From Zhouia amylolytica (GTDB lineage: Bacteria > Bacteroidota > Bacteroidia > Flavobacteriales > Flavobacteriaceae), in the NCBI RefSeq assembly GCF_900116365.1, contig NZ_FPAG01000006.1, forward strand, positions 1 through 64,000: 64,000 bases of DNA, given 5' to 3'. Of this stretch, positions 44,788-53,597 are shown in pieces. The notes beneath the pieces were generated by a model that worked only from the letters and a program-made list of their open reading frames with translations, ran no database searches and was not told the origin of the DNA. The translations under genes were made by a program, and so were the position numbers. The stretch's first letter is position 1, and every line of letters starts with the position of its first letter.

Positions 44788-44799
44788 TTGTATATACAA
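44788..44799. promoter_or_regulatory. Probable MarR operator, marR promoter
   Basis: Second perfect copy of TTGTATATACAA, 75 bases before the marR ATG. A half-matching TTGTTGGTACAA lies at 44761-44772. Confidence 0.72.
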
Positions 44800-44913
44800 G
44801 TGTTGTGGTGATAAATTTTTGTTAAAGAGGTAATGTGTTGATATTCTATGTCTTTATTTTGTAGGTGAGATATAATCAAATTGTGTGCTATTGGCATAAA
44901 TTAAATTATAGTA

Positions 44914-45453
44914 TTGATGAAAAATGGAGTTGTTTTTTTATTTTTTGTATTTTTAATAGTAAACAAGGGTTTAGGACAATATCAAAACAAGGATGTTGCC
45001 ATTGCTGATTTGGCGGCTGATGCAAATAGTTTGTCGGTTAAGACTTATAATTTTGATGAATTAGAGCCTTACTTACATATTAAAGATGACAAAATTTACG
45101 TTATAAACTTTTGGGCCACCTGGTGTAAGCCATGTGTAGAGGAGTTGCCTGGTTTTGAAAAGATCTTAAAGGAATATAAGGATAAAGATGTGGAGGTAGT
45201 GTTGGTGAGTTTAGATTTTCCAACGATGTTGCGAACCAACCTTATTCCTTTTGTCAAAGAACACGATTTACAATCGAAAGTTGTATTGCTGGATGATCCG
45301 AAGCAAAACGTATGGATTCCCAAAGTAAATGCTGAATGGAGTGGCGCCATTCCGGCTACGATTATTTATACGAAGGATAAAAGATTGTTTTTTGAGGATA
45401 CTATGACTTATGAAGCATTGAAAGCGAATATCGACCAGCTTATAAACGAATAA
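44914..45453 (+). CDS. TlpA-like thioredoxin-fold protein (secreted)
   Basis: Protein of 179 aa with a signal peptide (VNKGLGQYQ). Active site VINFWATWCKPCVEELP with Cys71 and Cys74; the cis-Pro segment is SGAIPATIIYT. Periplasmic thiol-disulfide reductase of the TlpA/ResA group. It is 14 bases upstream of another redoxin gene, and the two probably form an operon. Confidence 0.9.
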   Translation: MMKNGVVFLFFVFLIVNKGLGQYQNKDVAIADLAADANSLSVKTYNFDELEPYLHIKDDKIYVINFWATWCKPCVEELPGFEKILKEYKDKDVEVVLVSLDFPTMLRTNLIPFVKEHDLQSKVVLLDDPKQNVWIPKVNAEWSGAIPATIIYTKDKRLFFEDTMTYEALKANIDQLINE

Positions 45454-45467
45454 CCACTTTTTAGATT

Positions 45468-46076
45468 ATGAAGACTTCAATAAAAACCATTTCACTCATT
45501 TTATTAGTATTTATAACGAGTGCATTTACGATAAATGATTCGGGGTATGGAATTGGGGATTATGCTACTGATTTCGAATTAAAAAATATCGATGGGAAAA
45601 AGGTTTCTTTAAAAGATTATAAAGAAGCCAAGGGTTTCCTGGTAATTTTCACCTGTAATAGTTGTCCGTATGCTGTTGCTTATGAAGATCGCATTATTGC
45701 TTTGGACAAGAAATATAAATCGCTCGGGGTACCTGTTATAGCGATTAACCCGAATAATCCGGAACTACAACCAAGAGATGGTTTTGATCAAATGAAAAAG
45801 AGAGCGGCGGATAAGGGGTTTACTTTTCCTTATTTGTTGGATGAAGAGCAGGATATTTTTCCGCAGTATGGTGCTACCAGAACTCCTCACGTATTTTTAT
45901 TAGAGAATACTTCTAAAGGATATTTAGTTAGGTATATTGGGGCTATTGATGATAATTATCAAGATGCTTCCCAGGTGGAGACGAAATACGTCGAGGATGC
46001 TGTCGAGGCTATGTTGGCAGGTGAGGAAATAAAGATAACAACCACCAAGGCTATTGGCTGTGCGATAAAGGTTTAA
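45468..46076 (+). CDS. Redoxin (AhpC/TSA-like) family protein, secreted
   Basis: Protein of 202 aa with a signal peptide (ITSAFTIND). Peroxiredoxin-like thioredoxin fold: ATDFELKNIDGKKVSL, then FTCNSCPYAVAYEDR with Cys63 and Cys66, and GATRTPHVFLL for cis-Pro. The CNSCPYA signature is typical of a Bacteroidota redoxin subgroup. It may exchange thiols with the preceding TlpA-like protein. Confidence 0.9.
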   Translation: MKTSIKTISLILLVFITSAFTINDSGYGIGDYATDFELKNIDGKKVSLKDYKEAKGFLVIFTCNSCPYAVAYEDRIIALDKKYKSLGVPVIAINPNNPELQPRDGFDQMKKRAADKGFTFPYLLDEEQDIFPQYGATRTPHVFLLENTSKGYLVRYIGAIDDNYQDASQVETKYVEDAVEAMLAGEEIKITTTKAIGCAIKV

Positions 46077-46102
46077 TAAATAGATAAATGAATTTAATAG
46101 AT

Positions 46103-46129
46103 CCGGGATGTAACATCTCGGTTTTTTTA
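46103..46129 (+). terminator. Terminator after the redoxin gene
   Basis: CCGGGATG / CATCTCGG stem followed by TTTTTTT. Confidence 0.8.
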
Positions 46130-46162
46130 TAGATAAATATTACATTTGAAAAAAAATAAAAA

Positions 46163-46474
46163 ATGGCAGATTTAACACAACAAGAGTGGGTAGAACAATT
46201 AGAGAAAGATGATAACGCTGTTATCCTTGATGTAAGAACTGATGAAGAGGTAGAGGATGGGTATATTCCTAATTCTGTACATATTGATATTTATATGGGT
46301 CAAGGGTTTATTGATGAGGTTGAGAAGCTTGATAAGTCTAAGAATTACTATGTGTATTGTCGTTCGGGAAATAGAAGCGGTCAGGCTTGTACCTTGATGG
46401 GACAGTTAGGATTTGAAAGTACTTACAACTTGCTTGGCGGATTTAATGAATGGGAAGGAGAAGTAGTGGAATAA
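46163..46474 (+). CDS. Rhodanese-like domain protein
   Basis: Protein of 103 aa, a single rhodanese domain. VILDVRTDEEVEDGYIPNSVHI marks the CH2A region, and the active loop is YCRSGNRS with Cys66 as the persulfide carrier. Cytoplasmic, no signal peptide. Sulfur transfer or thiol chemistry fits the redox neighbours, but the partner is unknown. Confidence 0.94.
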   Translation: MADLTQQEWVEQLEKDDNAVILDVRTDEEVEDGYIPNSVHIDIYMGQGFIDEVEKLDKSKNYYVYCRSGNRSGQACTLMGQLGFESTYNLLGGFNEWEGEVVE

Positions 46475-46501
46475 GTTAAAATATAAAAATTTTCTTACAA
46501 A

Positions 46502-46529
46502 AAATCTCGTTTTTTAAACGGGATTTTTT
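46502..46529 (+). terminator. Terminator after the rhodanese gene
   Basis: AAATCTCGTTT / AAACGGGATTT stem with following T-run. Confidence 0.75.
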
Positions 46530-46540
46530 ATTTTCAATGC

Positions 46541-47815
46541 ATGAATGAGCAGTTCTTGCATTATATATGGAAGTTAAGGAAGTTTGATTTGAATGGAGTG
46601 TACCATGCTACAAATGGCCGAATCAGGGTTATATCGGTAGGTGTTCACAATCATGATGCAGGTCCTGATTTTTTTAATGCAAAGATTGAAATAGATGGTC
46701 AGCTATGGGCAGGGAATGTGGAGATACATGTAAATGCATCTGATTGGTATGTACATGGTCATGAAAAAGATCACAACTATCAAAATGTGATATTGCATGT
46801 GGTCTGGGAAGATGACGTGGTGGTTTATTCCTATGATGGACGAATTATTCCTGTGCTTGTAATGAAGCCTTTGATTGGTTTTGTTACTCTTAGTAATTAC
46901 GAGAAACTTATAAAGACTCAAAAGCAATTTATTAATTGCGAGACTCGTATTCATGAGATTGATCACTTTTTATGGGGGCGTTGGCTTGAACGTCTTTTTT
47001 TTACGCGGTTACAATCGAAATCTGCATTCATTGAAGGTTGTCTGCAGCAGAATGGCAATGATTGGGAGGCAACTTTGTTTCGTGTTTTAATGCGTAACTT
47101 TGGATTTGCTATAAATGCCGATTCATTTGAAAGTGTCGCTACGGCAGTTAATCACAGGGTTATCCGAAAAATGCAAAATGATTATACGGCATTTGAGTCA
47201 TTCTTATTTGGAATGACAGGATTATTGGAAGGGGAATATAGCGATTCTTATTTTAGAGATTTAAAGAAGTTGTTTCGCTTTCAGCAGCGTAAATATGGTT
47301 TAAGTTCAGGCGCTGTTATCGCCCCTAAATTTCACAGGCTTCGTCCGCTGAACTTTCCAACGATTCGATTGTCTCAAATTGCTCATTTATATAGTAAGGA
47401 GGTGCATCTGTTTTCAAAGATTATGGACTCAAACACGAAAGAGGCCTTTTATGAATTATTTGATGTCGTTGCCGGGCCTTATTGGGATACACATTATACT
47501 TTTGACAAACCTTCACCTAAGAAATCCAAAAAAAGGACTTCCAAGGCATTTATAGATCTTATTATTATCAACACGGTCATTCCTTTGAAATTTAAATATG
47601 CCCAATATGCAGGTGCGTCTTTTGATGAGGACCTTATCGGATTGATGGAGGCACTTCTTCCTGAAAAGAATTCTATAATAGTCAAGTTTACCCAATTAGG
47701 AGTTAAGGTACCCAATGCATTCAGGAGTCAATCGCTTTTACAGTTGTATACTGAGTACTGCAGGAAGAATAAATGTCTTCAATGTGAGGTAGGAAATAAA
47801 TTAATTAACGAATAG
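46541..47815 (+). CDS. DUF2851 family protein
   Basis: Protein of 424 aa. The start (EQFLHYIWKLRKFD) and the segment VGVHNHDAGPDFFNAKIEID ... GNVEIHVNASDWYVHGH are characteristic of DUF2851, a family common in Bacteroidota. The His/Asp/Glu-rich N-terminal segment looks nuclease-like, but no activity is established as far as I know. It ends with CLQCEVGNKLI, a Cys pair. Followed at 17 bases by the PspC-like gene. Confidence 0.88.
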   Translation: MNEQFLHYIWKLRKFDLNGVYHATNGRIRVISVGVHNHDAGPDFFNAKIEIDGQLWAGNVEIHVNASDWYVHGHEKDHNYQNVILHVVWEDDVVVYSYDGRIIPVLVMKPLIGFVTLSNYEKLIKTQKQFINCETRIHEIDHFLWGRWLERLFFTRLQSKSAFIEGCLQQNGNDWEATLFRVLMRNFGFAINADSFESVATAVNHRVIRKMQNDYTAFESFLFGMTGLLEGEYSDSYFRDLKKLFRFQQRKYGLSSGAVIAPKFHRLRPLNFPTIRLSQIAHLYSKEVHLFSKIMDSNTKEAFYELFDVVAGPYWDTHYTFDKPSPKKSKKRTSKAFIDLIIINTVIPLKFKYAQYAGASFDEDLIGLMEALLPEKNSIIVKFTQLGVKVPNAFRSQSLLQLYTEYCRKNKCLQCEVGNKLINE

Positions 47816-47832
47816 TTATTATATTTACCACG

Positions 47833-48060
47833 ATGAACAACATAAGCAACATACGTTATTTTTTTGAAAAACACGGATTTGAAGTTTCCTCTCGTCTGGC
47901 TGAAAAGATGGGAGTTAAGGCTAAGAATGTAAGATTGTTTTTTATATATGCCTCCTTTGCAACGCTGGGGGTTTGGTTTATTGTGTATTTAAATCTCGCG
48001 TTTTGGTTGCGTTTAAAAGATTTAGTTTATACCAAGCGTACGTCTGTTTTTGATTTATAG
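47833..48060 (+). CDS. Small PspC-like membrane protein
   Basis: Protein of 75 aa. An N-terminal charged helix (YFFEKHGFEVSSRLAEKMG) precedes one membrane helix (RLFFIYASFATLGVWFIVYL). The pattern resembles the PspC domain found in Bacteroidota. Function unclear. Five bases upstream of the potassium channel gene, so likely co-transcribed with it. Confidence 0.72.
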   Translation: MNNISNIRYFFEKHGFEVSSRLAEKMGVKAKNVRLFFIYASFATLGVWFIVYLNLAFWLRLKDLVYTKRTSVFDL

Positions 48061-48065
48061 GATTT

Positions 48066-49088
48066 ATGTTTAAACTCTTCAGGTCGAAATTCTATATCGC
48101 TATTGCACTACTGGTGTTTGTTTTTCTATTTGGGATTTTTGGATACCGTTATTTTGGGGAATACAACTGGATCGATGCGGTTTATATGACGGTTATCACC
48201 GTTACAACTGTTGGATTTAGTGAGGTTAGGCCTTTGGATGGGGAAGCAAAAATTTTTACTATAATTTTAATTATATCCAGTGTATTCATTTTTGCTTTTG
48301 CCATATCAATTATTACAGAATTTCTATTGGTTAGGAGTACGGTTCAGCAAATAAAACTTAGAAAGATGAAACGAAAAATCAATCAACTCAAAGACCATGT
48401 TATCATATGTGGTTATGGTAGAAATGGAAAACAAGCGGCTCTTAAGTTATTGCGATATAAGAAACCATTTGTTGTGATAGAGAGTAATGAGGAAGTTATA
48501 GAAAAGGAGCAGGATGATCAGGTTTTGTTTATTCTGGGGAATGCTAATGAAGATGAGGTGTTGCTTGAAGCCGGAATAGAAAAAGCCCAGGTATTGATAA
48601 CTGCCTTGCCGAATGATGCCGACAACCTTTTTGTGGTGTTATCGGCTCGTCAGCTTAATAAGGGGTTAAACATCATCAGCCGGGCTTCTGAAGAGTCGTC
48701 TCAACGGAAGTTAACCCTTGCCGGAGCTGACAGGACCATAATGCCGGATAAGATAGGGGGAGATCATATGGCTTCTTTGGTCGTGTTACCCGATCTGGTT
48801 GAATTTGTTCGACAACTAGCTATTGAGGGGAAGGATACTATTACTTTAGAAGAAGTTTCTATGGATGATCTGCCTGAAAAATACAAGTATAAATCACTTA
48901 TAGATTTGAATTTGCGAAGTGTAACCGGGTGTACGGTGATTGGGTATAAGGAAGCTTCAGGAGACTTTATTATTAATCCTGAGGGCGATACAAAATTGCT
49001 TCCTAATTGCAAATTGGTGGTATTGGGCAGACCGGAGCAAATAAAGAAGCTCAATGAAATGTTTAATATAAAAGAAAGCTTTGTGTAG
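48066..49088 (+). CDS. Potassium channel-like protein with RCK (TrkA-N/TrkA-C) domain
   Basis: Protein of 340 aa. Two membrane helices (about 8-27 and 62-88) flank a pore loop with TVTTVGFSE (45-53), then a TrkA-N Rossmann domain (HVIICGYGRNGKQAALKLL, about 111-129) and a TrkA-C part near the end. It should gate K+ or related ions in response to nucleotides or Ca. The filter has TVGFSE instead of TVGYGD, so selectivity may differ. Confidence 0.9.
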   Translation: MFKLFRSKFYIAIALLVFVFLFGIFGYRYFGEYNWIDAVYMTVITVTTVGFSEVRPLDGEAKIFTIILIISSVFIFAFAISIITEFLLVRSTVQQIKLRKMKRKINQLKDHVIICGYGRNGKQAALKLLRYKKPFVVIESNEEVIEKEQDDQVLFILGNANEDEVLLEAGIEKAQVLITALPNDADNLFVVLSARQLNKGLNIISRASEESSQRKLTLAGADRTIMPDKIGGDHMASLVVLPDLVEFVRQLAIEGKDTITLEEVSMDDLPEKYKYKSLIDLNLRSVTGCTVIGYKEASGDFIINPEGDTKLLPNCKLVVLGRPEQIKKLNEMFNIKESFV

Positions 49089-49357
49089 TACACTGTTGTT
49101 CCTTATCGACATAACCAGGTAGCTTGTTTTTATCTTGTTGAAAGTAACTTATAAATAGCTTTCTATTCGAAGGTAGAATCAGTGAGGTTGCAGGCGTTTT
49201 AAGGTTTTCAATCAGTGAATTCTCGAGTTGTTTGAATTGATTTTCAATGTAAAGGGGCTTTAGTTATAACACTTAAAATTTGTCTTGGATGATATTTTTT
49301 AAGATATTGGCGTCCTGTTTAACAAATCCTAACCTAAAATTAACGAAAAATTACATT

Positions 49358-51457
49358 ATGAAGAAACCTTTTCTCTTGCTAATAATGTTAACTGTGACCG
49401 CTTTTTCTTTTGCGCAAGAACTAACGGTAACGGAGACAATAGATAACCCTTCCAAAATTATAAATGACGGACAAATATCTATTAAAGTAGAAGGAGGGCA
49501 AGAGCCTTATACCTACAAGTGGAGTAATCAATCGACCTCATTAAAGTCTAATATTGCTTCCGGATTAACGGAGGGAGTGCCCTATTCAGTTACGGTAACA
49601 GATGCTAATGGGCTTTCGGTAACCAAGGAGTATGAAGTGCCTACCAGAGCGATAACTGAGGTTTTTAATAGTACGATGACACCGGCAGTAGCAGCGCTTG
49701 GTTCTGTCTTGTTTTGGGATCCATTTGCGGCCATTGGAATTTATGATCCGGTGAAATATGCTGATGCTAAAATGGTAGGTATACCAAGCTGGAATGCGCG
49801 AACCACGAATAAATATACTTTAAAGAAGTGGTTGATCAATGAAGGGGTTCATGTAAATAAAGGTGATGAAATTGCCATTGTTTCCAAACGTACCGGAGAA
49901 GATGAAACAGTAACGGCTAGTGTAAGTGGAAAGTTGAATCACCTGGTTAAGGAAGGTCAAATTATTTACAATGCAGACAACCCAGAGCATGTTATTGAAA
50001 CTAACGCGGATGTTTTTGCAAAAATAGAATATGATGAAAAGGTGCCATTGTTGCATCCTAATGGTGATAAGCAAACCAGCAGTATTCCATTTATCGTAGT
50101 ATGGTTAGTTTTAGGAGCTACCTTCTTTACACTCAGAATGGGATTCATCAACATAAGAGGTTTCAGGCATTCACTTGACTTAGCAAAAGGTAAATTTGAT
50201 GATCCTAATGCACCTGGGCAGATTACCCATTTCCAGGCATTGGCTACGGCAGTTTCAGCTACCGTTGGATTAGGAAATATAGCCGGGGTTGCGGTGGCGA
50301 TATCCTTAGGGGGAGCCGGAGCTACTTTCTGGATGATTCTTGCAGGATTGCTAGGGATGTCATCTAAGTTTGTAGAGTGTACCTTAGGTGTAAAATACAG
50401 AGATATACTTCCTGATGGAAGAGTATTTGGAGGACCGATGAACTATCTTCGTTATGGTCTTGAAAAGAAAAACCTTAAAGGGTTTGGAAAAGTGCTAGCC
50501 GGAATTTTTGCTGTGTTATGTGTTGGGGCTTCTTTTGGGGGCGGAAATATGTTTCAGGCAAACCAATCATTTGCAATTCTTTCCAGTCAATTACCAGCTT
50601 TAGAGGGTAACGGATTCTATTTTGGATTAATCGTGATGATTCTTGTAGGTGTTGTAATTATTGGTGGAATCAAGAGTATTGCAAATGTAACAGGTAAAAT
50701 TGTTCCGTTTATGGCAGCTGTTTATGTTTTGGGTGCCTTAGCGGTTATAATATTCAATATTAAAAACGTAGGTCCTGCAATTTCGGCCATTATAGATGGA
50801 GCTTTCAGTCCTAGTGCACTTAAAGGTGGATTTATAGGTGTATTGATCGTAGGTTTTCAACGTGCGGCATTCTCGAACGAAGCTGGAGTTGGATCGGCGG
50901 CAATTGCGCATAGTACTGCTAAAACGAACCATCCACCATCTGAAGGGTTTGTGGCTTTATTAGAGCCTTTTATAGATACCGTAGTAGTTTGTACCTTAAC
51001 TGCTTTAGTGCTTATTTTTACAGGGATGCATGAGGTTACCGGGGTAGCCGGGGCCGAATTGACATCAACTGCATTTGGTAGTGTAATATCGTGGTTCCCT
51101 TACGTGTTGGCTATTGCAGTGTTCTTATTTGCTTTCTCTACTATGATTTCATGGTCGTATTACGGGATGAGAGCCTGGACTTATTTATTTGGAAAGAGTA
51201 AACGTACGGAATTGGCATACAAACTTTTATTTTTAGTGTTTGTAGTGGTCGGTGCATCAGTGAGTTTAGGGGCTGTTCTTGACTTTTCAGATATGATGAT
51301 TCTTGCCATGTCGTTTCCGAACATTATCGGTCTTTATATAATGAGTGGTGAGGTACGTAAAGACTTAAATGAGTATTGGGCTAAATTGAAGAGCAATAAG
51401 CTTTTTAGAAAACAACAACAAAAAGAAACTCCGGACACACAGCAGGCTGCGAGTTAA
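49358..51457 (+). CDS. Alanine/sodium symporter family protein with secreted N-terminal domains
   Basis: Protein of 699 aa from ATG 49358, which gives a signal peptide (TAFSFAQ); an upstream in-frame start at 49280 is unlikely. Residues 22-95 form an SprB/PKD-like beta-sandwich repeat (GGQEPYTYKWSN, YSVTVTDANGLSV), then a hydrophobic segment near 108-128, then a lipoyl/barrel-sandwich-like domain (155-222, INEGVHVNKGDEIAIVS, ASVSGKLNHLVKEGQII). From about 243 runs the full AGCS transporter (TAVSATVGLGNIAGVAVAI, FSNEAGVGSAAIAH). Typical AGCS proteins have about 450-550 residues, so roughly 230 are added. Confidence 0.9.
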   Translation: MKKPFLLLIMLTVTAFSFAQELTVTETIDNPSKIINDGQISIKVEGGQEPYTYKWSNQSTSLKSNIASGLTEGVPYSVTVTDANGLSVTKEYEVPTRAITEVFNSTMTPAVAALGSVLFWDPFAAIGIYDPVKYADAKMVGIPSWNARTTNKYTLKKWLINEGVHVNKGDEIAIVSKRTGEDETVTASVSGKLNHLVKEGQIIYNADNPEHVIETNADVFAKIEYDEKVPLLHPNGDKQTSSIPFIVVWLVLGATFFTLRMGFINIRGFRHSLDLAKGKFDDPNAPGQITHFQALATAVSATVGLGNIAGVAVAISLGGAGATFWMILAGLLGMSSKFVECTLGVKYRDILPDGRVFGGPMNYLRYGLEKKNLKGFGKVLAGIFAVLCVGASFGGGNMFQANQSFAILSSQLPALEGNGFYFGLIVMILVGVVIIGGIKSIANVTGKIVPFMAAVYVLGALAVIIFNIKNVGPAISAIIDGAFSPSALKGGFIGVLIVGFQRAAFSNEAGVGSAAIAHSTAKTNHPPSEGFVALLEPFIDTVVVCTLTALVLIFTGMHEVTGVAGAELTSTAFGSVISWFPYVLAIAVFLFAFSTMISWSYYGMRAWTYLFGKSKRTELAYKLLFLVFVVVGASVSLGAVLDFSDMMILAMSFPNIIGLYIMSGEVRKDLNEYWAKLKSNKLFRKQQQKETPDTQQAAS

Positions 51458-51469
51458 ATAAAAGTATAT

Positions 51470-52333
51470 ATGAAAACGGCATCCCATTTCAGGTTGAATA
51501 AAAACCAACGAAATGGGATGTTTTTTTTGATTCTTATTATTCTTACCCTTCAGGGAATTTATTATTTCTTTTCCGCAGGTTATATGAAGGGGACTTCTTC
51601 GAACATTCCTTCGGAGTCATGGTCCTTATATCATGATTCTTTGCCTATTGCATCTCCATTAAATTCAGGTATTCTTTATAAATACGATCCGAATTATCTC
51701 GATGACTATAGCGGTTATGTTTTGGGATTAGATCCGGAGGTCCTGGATAGATTGTATGCTTACAGAGCTACGAATGCTTTTGTGAACTCGATTGAGGCAT
51801 TTCAGGAAGTTACCAAAGTTTCGGACTCCGCAGTTTTGGCTATACGTTCTCAATTGAAGTTTCGACAATGGAATGACACGTATAGATTTAGAGAGCGTCA
51901 GGATATTGAAAGGCCTTTGAGGTTAACAGTTCAAAAGCAGGATTTGAATGCTGCGACTCCTGCTGATTTGACCCGGGTTCATGGAGTGGGTGCTGTTTTT
52001 TCTAAACGTATCGTGAAATACAGAGCTCTTTTAGGAGGTTTTGTTGAGGAGGCGCAGTTGTATGAGGTTTATGGGTTGGATAGTTTGGTTGTTCAGAGAA
52101 TCATTAAGGCCTTTGAAATTGATGACCTTTCCGGCGTGAGGAAAATCAATATAAATGAGGCGAGTGTTAAGCAATTGGCTTCCAATGTGTATATTGACTA
52201 TGATTGCGCTCGGGCAATTGTTGCCTACCGGACTAAAAGGGGAAAAATCAGGGATTTAAAGGAATTAACAAAAATTCAAGGTTTTCCTTCAGAAAAAATA
52301 AATCTAATTCAAGTATATTTGGAGATTGAATAA
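51470..52333 (+). CDS. Helix-hairpin-helix protein with membrane anchor (ComEA-like)
   Basis: Protein of 287 aa with one membrane helix (about 16-34). At least two HhH modules follow, LNAATPADLTRVHGVGAVFSKRIV (about 164-187) and ININEASVKQLASNVYIDYDCA, with DNA-backbone-binding hairpins like those of ComEA. Another weak one lies at 85-110. Such proteins bind DNA outside the cytoplasmic membrane during uptake, but a competence role here is inference. Only 12 bases after the symporter gene. Confidence 0.82.
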   Translation: MKTASHFRLNKNQRNGMFFLILIILTLQGIYYFFSAGYMKGTSSNIPSESWSLYHDSLPIASPLNSGILYKYDPNYLDDYSGYVLGLDPEVLDRLYAYRATNAFVNSIEAFQEVTKVSDSAVLAIRSQLKFRQWNDTYRFRERQDIERPLRLTVQKQDLNAATPADLTRVHGVGAVFSKRIVKYRALLGGFVEEAQLYEVYGLDSLVVQRIIKAFEIDDLSGVRKININEASVKQLASNVYIDYDCARAIVAYRTKRGKIRDLKELTKIQGFPSEKINLIQVYLEIE

Positions 52334-52347
52334 AAGGTATTGACGCA

Positions 52348-53511
52348 ATGAATACAGAATTGGCAAAAACAATGAATTTTGATTATTCCGAAACGCAAGA
52401 AATGGTGGCTAATTCGGCCAGAGATTTTGCTAAACAATATATAGCACCTTATGTATTAGAGTGGGATGAGTCTCAGGTTTTTCCTGTTGATGTTTTTAAG
52501 AAGGCAGGAGAGATGGGTTTTATGGGAGTTTTGGTTCCAGAGCAGTATGGTGGTTCAGGGCTTTCATATCACGAGTATGTTGCTATAATAGAGGAGATAT
52601 CTAAGGTGGATCCTGCAATCGGTCTTTCGGTGGCAGCACATAATTCTTTATGTACCAATCATATTTTGGAGTTTGGTAATGAAGAGCAGAAAGCCAAGTG
52701 GTTGCCTAAACTTGCAACTGCGGAATGGATAGGAGCCTGGGGGCTTACGGAGCACAATACAGGATCTGATGCAGGTGGTATGAATACTACTGCGGTTAAG
52801 GATGGTGATGCCTGGGTGTTGAATGGAGCAAAAAACTTTATTACTCACGGTATTTCCGGTGACATAGCTGTCGTTGTTGTACGCACCGGAGAGAAAGGTG
52901 ATTCTCATGGAATGACGGCTTTTGTAATAGAAAAGGGAACGCCTGGTTTTTCAAGTGGAAAGAAGGAGAATAAACTGGGAATGCGTGCCAGTGAAACTGC
53001 CGAATTGATTTTTCAAGATTGTAGAATTCCTGATGCCAATAGATTAGGAGCTGTGGGTGATGGATTTATACAGGCCATGAAAGTTTTGGATGGTGGTCGT
53101 ATTTCTATAGGGGCGCTGTCTCTTGGGATAGCTAAAGGAGCTTATGAGGCCTCGCTTAAGTATTCGAAGGAACGTGTGCAATTTGGTAAGCCTATCTCGG
53201 AATTTCAGGGGATTTCTTTTAAGTTGGCTGATATGGCTACTGAAATAGAAGCTTCTGAACTATTATTGCACAAAGCTGCTTTTGAAAAAAATGCTGGTCG
53301 CAAGATGACTAAGATTGGGGCGATGGCTAAAATGTATGCTTCTGAGGTTTGTGTGAAGGTTTCTAACGAGGCGGTTCAGATTCATGGTGGGTACGGTTAT
53401 ACGAAAGATTTTCCTGTTGAAAAATTCTATAGGGATTCTAAGCTATGTACCATTGGTGAGGGAACCACGGAAATACAGAAATTAGTAATTTCTCGTAACC
53501 TGCTGAAATAG
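52348..53511 (+). CDS. Acyl-CoA dehydrogenase
   Basis: Protein of 387 aa, flavoprotein for alpha-beta oxidation of acyl-CoA. Signatures: GAWGLTEHNTGSDAGGMNT (about 131-149), RVQFGKPISEFQGISFKLADM, and QIHGGYGYTKDFPVEKFYRD with the C-terminal TIGEGTTEIQKLVI. Either short-chain or branched-chain acyl-CoA could be the substrate. ATG 52348 or ATG 52372 could be the start. Confidence 0.95.
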   Translation: MNTELAKTMNFDYSETQEMVANSARDFAKQYIAPYVLEWDESQVFPVDVFKKAGEMGFMGVLVPEQYGGSGLSYHEYVAIIEEISKVDPAIGLSVAAHNSLCTNHILEFGNEEQKAKWLPKLATAEWIGAWGLTEHNTGSDAGGMNTTAVKDGDAWVLNGAKNFITHGISGDIAVVVVRTGEKGDSHGMTAFVIEKGTPGFSSGKKENKLGMRASETAELIFQDCRIPDANRLGAVGDGFIQAMKVLDGGRISIGALSLGIAKGAYEASLKYSKERVQFGKPISEFQGISFKLADMATEIEASELLLHKAAFEKNAGRKMTKIGAMAKMYASEVCVKVSNEAVQIHGGYGYTKDFPVEKFYRDSKLCTIGEGTTEIQKLVISRNLLK

Positions 53512-53537
53512 GGTAGTTTATTTTTTTATTTTTTTAG

Positions 53538-53567
53538 TTGCGCGATTTTGATTAATTAGTATATTTG
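53538..53567 (+). promoter_or_regulatory. rpsU promoter
   Basis: TTG (53538-53540), 19 bases, TATATTTG (53560-53567), 30 bases before the ATG. Confidence 0.8.
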
Positions 53568-53580
53568 CCGCGCTAAAAGA

Positions 53581-53587
53581 AAGGAGG
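53581..53587 (+). promoter_or_regulatory. Strong Shine-Dalgarno sequence of rpsU
   Basis: AAGGAGG with ten bases to the ATG, exceptional in a genome where starts otherwise lack such a site. In Flavobacteriia the anti-SD of 16S rRNA is sequestered with help from bS21, and rpsU keeps an SD; this fits autoregulation by bS21 supply. Confidence 0.8.
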
Positions 53588-53597
53588 TGTGTAGAGC

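Noticed and set aside
48764-49093. 109-codon minus-strand frame
   Set aside because: It mostly overlaps the TrkA-C part of the channel gene and is not protein-like.
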